In this document: piece after piece, positions 1-5,721 of the stretch
Layout: each line of letters starts with the position of its first letter
Position numbering within the stretch: the first letter of the stretch is position 1
Assembly: GCA_003533825.1 (NCBI GenBank)
Contig: DQCG01000313.1
Span: forward strand, 5,310-11,861
Length of the DNA: 6,552 nucleotides
Reading direction: 5' to 3'
Source: Phycisphaerales bacterium
GTDB lineage: Bacteria; Planctomycetota; Phycisphaerae; Sedimentisphaerales; Anaerobacaceae
Made by a program: the position numbers and the translations under genes
The notes under the pieces: generated by a model
What the model was told of the DNA's origin: nothing
The model's input: the letters and a program-made list of their open reading frames with translations, nothing else
Databases searched by the model: none

Positions 1-188
1 TCGTACTGCTCAATCCACTTGTAGAGAATTACTTCGTTATGATTGAAGACAAAGCTCTCGGACTCTTCACAGAGATCGGCAGCCGTGCGGAATGTGGAAA
101 GCGCTTCACAGGCTCCTTCCTCCCATTCCCATTGCCAGACTGGATCAAGATGTGCATTACAGACGAGATGAACTATGGGCTTTCTCAT
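1..188 (-). CDS. GH38-like alpha-mannosidase, N-terminal fragment (cut by window edge)
   Basis: Reading leftwards from an ATG at 186-188 gives 62 residues that run off the window edge. The start MRKPIVHLVCNAHLDPVW, followed by a Trp/Glu-rich WEWEEG and later FVFNHNEVILYKWIEQY, matches the N-terminus of GH38-type alpha-mannosidases. In that family the His and Asp of an H-x-D motif bind the catalytic zinc; here they would be H13 and D15. These enzymes remove alpha-linked mannose from glycans. No signal peptide is visible, so this product is probably cytoplasmic or exported by another route. The codon before the ATG is TAA, so no earlier in-frame ATG exists. The ribosome binding site is weak: a GGAA about 14 bases upstream. 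The gene is divergent from the GH95 gene, which suggests a shared glycan-degradation locus. Family assignment is confident; exact substrate and linkage cannot be read from this fragment. Confidence 0.85.
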   Translation of the reverse strand, partial: MRKPIVHLVCNAHLDPVWQWEWEEGACEALSTFRTAADLCEESESFVFNHNEVILYKWIEQY

Positions 189-456
189 TTAACTACTTTT
201 CATTCCAGACAATAATGTTTATATGGTTCCGTATAAAAATCCAAACAACGATGATTTTGCGGTACAAGAATCCAGCAAGCAGATCGTGATTTAGTCGTTA
301 ACCACTACCTATCAACAAGATATAGGATTCTCTGTGATTTATCCAGTGGTCTTATGCAGATCCGTATGTGAAATGAAAAAAATCTGTCAGAAGAATGCAA
401 AATACCGACAATGCGAGCAGTAAGAGAATGGGCACATAAGCTCCTATTTCACATAA

Positions 457-690
457 GTTTATAAAGAGAGTGTCTCTCATATCACAAGGCCACCTACGAA
501 GAACACAAAGTCAAGTACTAAAATCCCTGTTGCCACAGAAAATATTTCTTTGAGGCATCTACGTTACGACCTCTCAGCCAAGCTTCGTAGCTTATCTGAA
601 CAGTCCTTCGACTTCACGATACATTATAATGGACATCGTGAATCTACCTATGTCTTAAGCAATCGTAGTAATGGGGCGATGGAAGCGTAG
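457..690 (+). other. Open frame without a good start; possible gene remnant
   Basis: A frame of 77 sense codons is open from just after a TAA at 454-456 to a TAG at 688-690, inside otherwise stop-rich DNA. It has no ATG; the only plausible start is a TTG at 550 with no ribosome binding site. The middle reads LRHLRYDLSAKLRSLSEQ, a helix-like stretch, followed by FDFTIHYNGHRESTYVL, which looks beta-strand-like. This order loosely recalls a winged-helix domain, but I do not recognise a family. It may be a decayed gene or a chance opening. Confidence 0.15.
613..642. promoter_or_regulatory. Perfect 8+8 dyad enclosing a consensus TATAAT
   Basis: TTCACGAT (613-620) and its exact inverse ATCGTGAA (635-642) flank a 14-base spacer containing TATAAT at 625-630. 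Such a dyad over a -10 box is what a repressor operator can look like. No good -35 box is found 16-18 bases upstream of the TATAAT, and the site is about 200 bases from the GH95 start. The dyad is seen; an operator role is a guess. Confidence 0.25.
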
Positions 691-717
691 TATGTGAAAC
701 CATACAGGAGATCCCGC

Positions 718-745
718 TTGAAATATCGTGTCCTTATGATAGTAT
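718..745 (+). promoter_or_regulatory. Candidate sigma-70-like promoter for the GH95 gene
   Basis: TTGAAA (718-723) and TAGTAT (740-745) are separated by 16 bases. The -35 box matches five of six consensus bases and the -10 box four of six. Transcription would begin near 752, giving a leader of about 80 bases before the start at 835. One TATGTGAAA copy (691-700) lies just upstream, where an activator could sit. The promoter is a weak match and unproven. Confidence 0.3.
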
Positions 746-824
746 CCTGTGATGGAACGCGGCAGGCAAGATCAATCCTAAGCCGGTGGCCAAGCGTATC
801 CCACAATCGTACTGAGGTGAGACG

Positions 825-830
825 AAGGAG
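825..830 (+). promoter_or_regulatory. Ribosome binding site that decides the GH95 start
   Basis: AAGGAG ends four bases before the ATG at 835. The spacing is slightly short, but the match is strong, and the ATG is directly followed by a signal peptide. This supports 835 over the in-frame GTG at 694. Confidence 0.75.
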
Positions 831-834
831 ACCT

Positions 835-3228
835 ATGAAAAACTTTCAGACAACAATCTGGATACATGTATTGAGTATAGTCTTGTTGCTATTTGCTGAA
901 CAGACCTTTGCGCAAAATATGATGCGACTATGGTACGATGAGCCGGCTTCAAAGTGGACCGATGCGATGCCGTTGGGCAATGGCCGGCTGGGGGCAATGG
1001 TCTTTGGTACTGTACCGAAAGAACGCCTGCAGCTCAACGAGGAGAGTCTCTGGGCTGGTGAGCCGACCGATGCCTATCCCGAGAAATTTTCGGAAAACAT
1101 GTGCAAACTGCAGGAGCTAATTTCGGAGGGGAGGATATCGGAAGCCCGCGAGCTCGGATTGGAAAAGCTAACCAAACCTCCTACTTCTTTTCGCTCATAC
1201 GAGCCGCTGGCGGATTTGTGGATTGAGATGGACCATGAGCCGGAAATCCAGGATTATCACCGTCAACTCGATTTGCAAACAGGTATCGCCACAGTGGAAT
1301 ACCGAGTTGGTAATGTCCGGATGAAGCGCGAAGTTTTGATATCCGCTGTAGATGATGTCGTAGCCGTGCGTCTCAGCGTCTCTGAGCCCGGCACGATTAG
1401 CACAAAGATTCAACTTACGCGTAAGAAGGACATGAAGGTAACTGCAGCAGGTTCAGACCGTTTGCAAATGGATGGCCAGATTATTGATATCGCCGCGCCT
1501 GCAGGCTTTGATGACAACCCGGGAGGCTCGGGACCTGGCGGCAGCCACATGAAGTTTGCTGCACGTATGCTGGTCCGCACCACGGGAGGGACAATCCGCA
1601 CCGAGGGCAAGACTCTGGTAGTTAAGAATGCAAACGAAGCGATCCTGCTAATGACCGCAGCGACGGATTACAGCCTTGAAATGATGGACTTTAACCGCTC
1701 GCTCGATCCTGGTCGGCTGGCCGAGGCCATATTAAACAAAGTTGCGAACAAACCGTGGGTCGATATGCGAAGGGACCACATCGCCGAGCATCGCGCTATA
1801 TTCGAGAGGGTTTCGCTTGACTTGGGCAGCTCAGATCAAGACGCAACTACCACCGACAAGCGACTCAAAAAGGCCAAAGAGGGCAAAGCCGATCCGGCTT
1901 TGGCAACTCTCTACTTTCAATACGGGCGCTATCTGCTGATGTCGAGTTCACGTCATCCAGGACGGCTGCCGGCTAATTTGCAGGGGATCTGGAACGAAAA
2001 GATGTGGGCACCGTGGGAGGCTGACTATCATCTCAACATTAACTTGCAAATGAACTACTGGCCCGCCGATCCAACCAATCTCGCAGAGACACTTGATCCA
2101 CTTGCAGATTGGTTCATCAGGCTTACTGAGAAAGGCAGGGTCTCGGCACGCAAACTATACAATGCCGATGGTTGGGTTACTTTCACGTCAACGAATCCGT
2201 TTGGCAGAACGACCCCAAGCGGTTCAACAAAGGCTTCGCAGTTTCAGAACGGGGTACTGGACCCGCTAGCCGGAGCGTGGATGGCCATGACCTTATGGCG
2301 CCACTATGAATTCTCAGAAGACAAGGCTTTTTTGCAAGAGCAAGCCTACCCCGTAATCAAGGGAGCCGCTGAGTTTATCCTGGATTATCTGATTGAGGAC
2401 CAGGACGGCTATCTTGTAATCGCGCCATCAACGTCGCCCGAGAACGCTTACATCCATCCCGAACTCAACAAGCCAGTCCGAATTACAAGGGGGGCTACCT
2501 ATCACATGTCGATTGTACGGGTTTTGTTTGAAGCAGTGGTGCAGGGCTCGAAGATACTCGAAACTGATGAACGACTCCGGGTAAAACTTCAGAGCGGCCT
2601 TCAGAAACTGCCGCCGTTTAGAATCGGTGCCGATGGAACGATACAGGAATGGATCGAAGACTACAAAGAGAACGAGCCCAAACATCGTCATGTGTCGCAT
2701 TTGATTGGGCTGCATCCGTTCTCTCTGATTGGCGGGCAGGATGCTCACTTACTTGAGGCGGCACGAAGAACACTTGAGAAACGGGGTTTCGGCGGAGACG
2801 TGGGCTGGAGCAATGCCTGGAAGATATGTTTCTTCGCTCGCCTTGGGGACGCGGAACAGGCTCACTGGTATCTCAACCGCTTAATCGCGCGCAACGCGTT
2901 TGACAACCTGATGAATGCCTGCTGGCCGGGGCGGGTCTTTCAGATTGATGGCAATTTCAGCGGGACTGTCGGTATTGCCGAAATGCTGCTCCAGAGCCAC
3001 GGCGGGCAGATATATCTTCTGCCTGCACTGCCCAAATCCTGGCCTGAAGGCAAAGTAGCGGGCCTGCGTGCTCGGGGCAACTGCGATGTAGATATCTACT
3101 GGAAAGATGGAAAGCTCGAATGCGCCGTGGTTCAGTCACTGACAGGCGGGCCTGTACGAATCAGATACAAGGACGATAGAAGAATAGTCAATATCGCCAA
3201 AGGTCAAAGCTATACCTTTGTTCCCTGA
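835..3228 (+). CDS. Secreted GH95 glycoside hydrolase (alpha-L-fucosidase or alpha-L-galactosidase)
   Basis: The product has 797 residues. Family members remove terminal alpha-L-fucose, or alpha-L-galactose in some members, by an inverting mechanism. Residues 1-26 form a Sec signal peptide (Lys2, hydrophobic IWIHVLSIVLLLF, likely cut after TFA), so the enzyme acts in the periplasm or outside. From about residue 30 comes the family N-terminal beta domain (LWYDEPA, PLGNGRLGAMVFG, LQLNEESLWAGEP). The alpha-barrel catalytic domain carries NLQGIWN (381-387), HLNINLQMNYW with N401 and N403, E536 in STSPEN, HRHVSHL (617-623) and D705 in QIDGNF. These match the Asn pair, general-acid Glu and Asp known from Bifidobacterium AfcA, so the active site looks complete. 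A C-terminal beta domain follows. The start at 835 is chosen for its AAGGAG and signal peptide; the frame runs upstream to a GTG at 694, but that would bury the signal. It is divergent from a mannosidase-like gene. Fucose versus L-galactose preference cannot be decided here. Confidence 0.93.
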   Translation: MKNFQTTIWIHVLSIVLLLFAEQTFAQNMMRLWYDEPASKWTDAMPLGNGRLGAMVFGTVPKERLQLNEESLWAGEPTDAYPEKFSENMCKLQELISEGRISEARELGLEKLTKPPTSFRSYEPLADLWIEMDHEPEIQDYHRQLDLQTGIATVEYRVGNVRMKREVLISAVDDVVAVRLSVSEPGTISTKIQLTRKKDMKVTAAGSDRLQMDGQIIDIAAPAGFDDNPGGSGPGGSHMKFAARMLVRTTGGTIRTEGKTLVVKNANEAILLMTAATDYSLEMMDFNRSLDPGRLAEAILNKVANKPWVDMRRDHIAEHRAIFERVSLDLGSSDQDATTTDKRLKKAKEGKADPALATLYFQYGRYLLMSSSRHPGRLPANLQGIWNEKMWAPWEADYHLNINLQMNYWPADPTNLAETLDPLADWFIRLTEKGRVSARKLYNADGWVTFTSTNPFGRTTPSGSTKASQFQNGVLDPLAGAWMAMTLWRHYEFSEDKAFLQEQAYPVIKGAAEFILDYLIEDQDGYLVIAPSTSPENAYIHPELNKPVRITRGATYHMSIVRVLFEAVVQGSKILETDERLRVKLQSGLQKLPPFRIGADGTIQEWIEDYKENEPKHRHVSHLIGLHPFSLIGGQDAHLLEAARRTLEKRGFGGDVGWSNAWKICFFARLGDAEQAHWYLNRLIARNAFDNLMNACWPGRVFQIDGNFSGTVGIAEMLLQSHGGQIYLLPALPKSWPEGKVAGLRARGNCDVDIYWKDGKLECAVVQSLTGGPVRIRYKDDRRIVNIAKGQSYTFVP

Positions 3229-3421
3229 GGTCGATTGCTGTCCTTTTCTGCAAAACATTTTCATTCACCAAAGTTTGCAATTTATAAACGCATATTTTTA
3301 CTTTGATAAATCTCTTTATATCTCCTTTGAATCGCGGATCTTTCCTTGCTTCTTCAAAACCGGCGTTGAGGATTGACAGCTTGTGAGAGTTTTCAGCCCT
3401 TTGTTTTTCAACTCCGGTCAT
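3188..3421 (-). CDS. Possible small hypothetical protein, antisense to the GH95 3' end
   Basis: An ATG at 3419-3421 opens a 77-residue frame. About 64 codons lie in AT-rich DNA outside the GH95 gene and the last 13 overlap its 3' end. The product is charged and looks helical (EKQRAENSHKLSILNAGFEE, then ARKDPRFKGDIKRFIK). That is more protein-like than random, but there is no ribosome binding site and I recognise no family. It could be a decayed gene or a chance frame. The overlap with a conserved gene end argues against the C-terminal part being real. Confidence 0.15.
   Translation of the reverse strand: MTGVEKQRAENSHKLSILNAGFEEARKDPRFKGDIKRFIKVKICVYKLQTLVNENVLQKRTAIDLREQRYSFDLWRY
3359..3418. 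repeat. Imperfect 11-base inverted repeat, 38-base loop
   Basis: ACCGGCGTTGA (3359-3369) pairs with TCAACTCCGGT (3408-3418) at 10 of 11 positions. No T-run follows on the plus strand, so it does not look like an intrinsic terminator. It could be an RNA structure, the trace of a small element, or chance; both arms also lie inside a weak minus-strand open frame. Confidence 0.25.
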
Positions 3422-3527
3422 TGAATACGTTAACGATATAAAAAAATGTGTCCTTTATCTATAATCTAACATTTAATCAGACTCAGTTAGGGTAAAATCT
3501 CTATCTGTGGAGACATTTTAGAGACAT

Positions 3528-3579
3528 AAAGTCACTATATAATTGTGGCGTATTTTTGCTGATGAAAAAGAGTGACTTT
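3528..3579. repeat. Perfect 9-base inverted repeat, 34-base loop
   Basis: AAAGTCACT (3528-3536) and AGTGACTTT (3571-3579) are exact inverses. The right arm ends 20 bases before the -35 box of the promoter at 3599. This placement would suit an upstream regulator site, but the arms are far apart and no regulator is known. Confidence 0.25.
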
Positions 3580-3598
3580 TTAAAGAATTGAATAGTAT

Positions 3599-3627
3599 TT
3601 GAGTCATCTCTTAATTCTCGATATAAT
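3599..3627 (+). promoter_or_regulatory. Strong sigma-70-like promoter upstream of the broken sigma factor gene
   Basis: TTGAGT (3599-3604) and a perfect TATAAT (3622-3627) are separated by the ideal 17 bases. Transcription would start near 3634, about 30 bases before the ATG at 3664. This is the best promoter match I found in the window. It implies the original sigma factor gene was read from its own promoter, and that the remnant may still be transcribed towards the symporter's 3' end. Confidence 0.6.
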
Positions 3628-3663
3628 AGTTTTAATACATTCTGACGTCCAGATTCGAGATGA

Positions 3664-3885
3664 ATGATGACCGATGTCACACGCATCTTAAACGCGATTT
3701 AGCAAGGAGACGAGAAGGCTGCTGATATATTGCTTCCGTTAGTGTATGAGAAGTTGACTAAGAAAGACAAAGTCAAAGCCTACTTGGTTAAGCTTCGCTA
3801 TTTCGCTGGCTTAACCGGCATACAGGCAGCCAAAGTTTTAGGCATTTCTCACTCTACAGCCGATGAACATTGGGCATTATCCTGA
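3664..3885 (+). pseudogene. Decayed ECF-type RNA polymerase sigma factor (planctomycete-type family)
   Basis: From ATG ATG at 3664-3669 the frame reads MTDVTRILNAI, a TAG at 3700-3702, then QGDEKAADILLPLVYEKL. This is the typical N-terminus (region 2 start) of the ECF-like sigma factors abundant in Planctomycetes (Sigma70_ECF type). It then passes directly into KKDKVKAYLVKLRYFAGLTG and IQAAKVLGISHSTADEHWA, which is the region 4 helix-turn-helix. The roughly 110 residues normally between these parts are missing in frame. The usual tail after the final Trp is also gone: the frame ends LS and TGA at 3883-3885. Intact members have about 190 residues; only 71 or 72 sense codons remain. Thus there are three lesions: a nonsense codon (probably from GAG or CAG), an internal deletion and a 3' truncation. 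It is convergent with the symporter gene, whose stop is 6 bases away. A functional protein is very unlikely. The family match is from memory of conserved motifs. Confidence 0.8.
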
Positions 3886-3891
3886 TGAGGA

Positions 3892-5697
3892 TCAATGCAG
3901 GTCTGCGTTTTTATCCGGCGCTGGGAGAAATTGGTACCAGGTGTATTTCAGAGCAAATACCGCTGCTATTGCCAGTATGAGCCATATAGCAGAATTGAGA
4001 TACCAATGACCAACGAGATACATCGGGAACAGGTATAATCCTGTAATCGCAAGCATGGCAAGCAGAACATTTATGATTGTCCGTGACATGCTTTCCGACC
4101 CGGCGGACAACTCTTTCTCTGAGAGATCTGCTTTCGCCGCAATTGGTTTCCACAATCCGAAAGGCCGAACGGATTTGTAAAAACAGACGAGAATTTCATC
4201 ATCCGTCGCCCGGGTTACACGGGATACTGCGATACTGGCGATCAGCGAAGCGCCGCAGATTAAAGGGAACATGTAATATATCGGAGTATTCGGGAAAAAC
4301 AATGCTACCAGCGAAAGAAGAATTCCGCCCAGTGTTCCGCACGCATAGCCCCAGCCGTTCATTCGCCACCAGTACCATCTGAGCACGTTCGGCACGACAA
4401 CGCCTGCGCCCAAGGCCATCATCATCCAGTCCCATATTTGTGCTATTGATGCAGCCTGAGTGCCGATGCCGAGACCGATGAGAACCAGCAGGATTGTCGC
4501 GATGTAACTGAATCTAACCGCCTGTTTTTCGCCGGCGTCTGGGCGGAAGTAGGGCTGCCACAGGTCGCGCACGATAAAAGACGCCCCGCTGTTGACGGTA
4601 GAGCTGAAGGTGGACATGAACGCCGCTAACAATCCGGCGATTACAATGCCCCTTAGCCCGGCCGGTAGAAATTTCAACAGAACCAGCGGCATTACTTTCT
4701 CTGAATCCGTTACGCCGGTGATCCCCGTAAGGGCCAATAGGGCGATTCCGATAGCCATTGCCCAGCGGACGATGAGGAATAGACTCCAGGCGGCACCGAC
4801 CTTGGCGGCATCGCGCGGGCTCCGTGCGGCCAGGAAGCGCTGCGCATCGTACATTTGGGCCGGTCCGCCGAGATTGAGCAGCAGGCCCTTGACAACCCAG
4901 ACAATAACAAGGGCGCCGAAAAGCTCGAAATGCGCATTATCGGTTCCGGCAAATTCTTCGATCCGCCACGGCACGCTCAGTGAACTCCAATTTTCCGGCA
5001 GGCCGGACATCAACTCTGGAGTCAGGTGATACCATGCGATGCAGGCGACAAGGATGCTCCCGATGGTAAGGATGATAGTCTGTACAACATCAGTGACGAC
5101 TACGCTGTAAAGCCCGCCAAGAACAACATAGAGAGTAGTTACGCCTATAATCAAAACAGCAAGGCAATCCGGTTCATGTGCTGTGAATATGTGCTGGAGC
5201 CAGAGGCTGGAAGTATATTGTGCCAAGGTTTCCAGCGGAATATACACGGTTGCGAACTTGCCGATGCCCTTGTAGGCGTAGCCGATGAAGCAGGCGGTGA
5301 AGAGCACAGCGATTAGCGCGGACGTAGTACGTGCGAGTTTGCCCGCAGGGCCCGAACCGAAGCGGGTCTGCATCCACTCGGCGGCCGTCATGACATTCGA
5401 ACGGCGGACCCATTTGCCCATGTAGACCATGAAGAAAGCACCCATCAGAAATCCCCACATCCAGTGATGCCACATCGACTTCATCCCGAGTACGTACAGT
5501 ATGGAGATTATCCACATAGTCCCGGTAATATCGAAGTTGGATACCGACCCGGACATCGCGAGTGCCAGCCAGTGGATACCTTTGCCCCCGAGAAAATAGG
5601 CCCTGAGATTCTCTGATGCGCGCTTCTGATACCAGAAACCCAATCCTATCACAATTGCAAAATAGAGCAGGATTATTACATAATCGATCAGGCTCAT
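3892..5697 (-). CDS. Sodium/solute symporter, SSS family (SGLT-like)
   Basis: The 601-residue product is an inner-membrane transporter expected to use the sodium gradient to import a solute, often a sugar or organic acid. It is hydrophobic throughout, with about 13-14 likely membrane spans from residue 4 to about 590. Family marks in order are an N-terminal LGGKG-x-HWLALAMS (36-49), the GGLYSVVVTD signature (194-203) followed by Q206, and GLLAAFMSTFSSTVNSGASF (355-374). By alignment with vSGLT, A359, S362 and T363 would line the Na2 sodium site. Near the C-terminus, CFYKSVRPFGLWKP (505-518) is a cytoplasmic motif typical of this roughly 600-residue subgroup. GGGGAG (plus-strand 5707-5712) lies nine bases before the ATG. 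The gene follows the URO-D-like gene by 24 bases, indicating one operon. It converges on the sigma factor remnant with no terminator visible. The solute cannot be told from sequence; a sugar from the neighbouring hydrolases is plausible but inferred. Confidence 0.92.
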   Translation of the reverse strand: MSLIDYVIILLYFAIVIGLGFWYQKRASENLRAYFLGGKGIHWLALAMSGSVSNFDITGTMWIISILYVLGMKSMWHHWMWGFLMGAFFMVYMGKWVRRSNVMTAAEWMQTRFGSGPAGKLARTTSALIAVLFTACFIGYAYKGIGKFATVYIPLETLAQYTSSLWLQHIFTAHEPDCLAVLIIGVTTLYVVLGGLYSVVVTDVVQTIILTIGSILVACIAWYHLTPELMSGLPENWSSLSVPWRIEEFAGTDNAHFELFGALVIVWVVKGLLLNLGGPAQMYDAQRFLAARSPRDAAKVGAAWSLFLIVRWAMAIGIALLALTGITGVTDSEKVMPLVLLKFLPAGLRGIVIAGLLAAFMSTFSSTVNSGASFIVRDLWQPYFRPDAGEKQAVRFSYIATILLVLIGLGIGTQAASIAQIWDWMMMALGAGVVVPNVLRWYWWRMNGWGYACGTLGGILLSLVALFFPNTPIYYMFPLICGASLIASIAVSRVTRATDDEILVCFYKSVRPFGLWKPIAAKADLSEKELSAGSESMSRTIINVLLAMLAITGLYLFPMYLVGHWYLNSAIWLILAIAAVFALKYTWYQFLPAPDKNADLH

Positions 5698-5706
5698 GTA
5701 TAGTTT

Positions 5707-5712
5707 CTCCCC
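5707..5712 (-). promoter_or_regulatory. Ribosome binding site of the symporter gene
   Basis: On the minus strand GGGGAG precedes the ATG at 5697 by nine bases. It lies in the 24-base gap after the URO-D-like stop codon, supporting both this start and translation from a shared message. Confidence 0.7.
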
Positions 5713-5721
5713 GGCCTATAA

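Larger units (their letters stand above)
365..700. repeat. Three dispersed copies of a TATGTGAAA motif (possible regulator sites)
   Basis: TATGTGAAAT is at 365-374 on the plus strand, its exact inverse ATTTCACATA at 446-455, and TATGTGAAAC at 691-700. The core TGTGA also appears at 333-337 and 748-752, and as TCACA at 482-486, making six cores in about 420 bases. All lie between the two divergent hydrolase genes. TGTGA is the half-site core of CRP/FNR-type regulators, but no complete TGTGA-N6-TCACA palindrome is present, so the binding protein is unknown. The copies are seen directly; a regulatory role is inference. Confidence 0.35.
189..834. other. AT-rich divergent intergenic region between the GH38-like and GH95 genes
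   Basis: This stretch separates two divergently read hydrolase genes and should hold both promoters. It contains three copies of TATGTGAAA, an 8+8 dyad around TATAAT (613-642), a short hairpin-forming GAGAG-TGT-CTCTC (466-478), an 8-base direct repeat CACATAAG (433-440 and 450-457), and a start-less open frame (457-690). No tRNA, insertion sequence or recognisable protein is seen. Base composition is clearly more AT-rich than the flanking genes. Confidence 0.7.
3229..3663. other. AT-rich intergenic region between GH95 and the sigma factor remnant
   Basis: This stretch has no confident gene. It holds most of a weak minus-strand frame (ATG at 3421), two inverted repeats (3359-3418 and 3528-3579) and, at its right end, a strong promoter (3599-3627). 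No GC-rich hairpin with a T-run follows the GH95 stop, so no intrinsic terminator can be called for that gene. Confidence 0.7.

Noticed and set aside
92..289. Plus-strand open frame of 65 codons at the left edge
   Set aside because: Its first half overlaps, on the opposite strand, a clear GH38-like N-terminus. Its product has no family features.
333..486. Complete CRP-type sites (TGTGA-N6-TCACA)
   Set aside because: Only half-sites are present; no pair has the right spacing, so no full CRP site is called.
694..834. Longer N-terminus for the GH95 protein from a GTG at 694
   Set aside because: The extra 47 residues are Arg-rich without family resemblance and would place the signal peptide internally. 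AAGGAG sits directly before the ATG at 835.
3229..3300. Intrinsic terminator after GH95
   Set aside because: The only hairpin (GCAAA/TTTGC around 3250-3278) is short, AT-rich, has a long loop and no following T-run.
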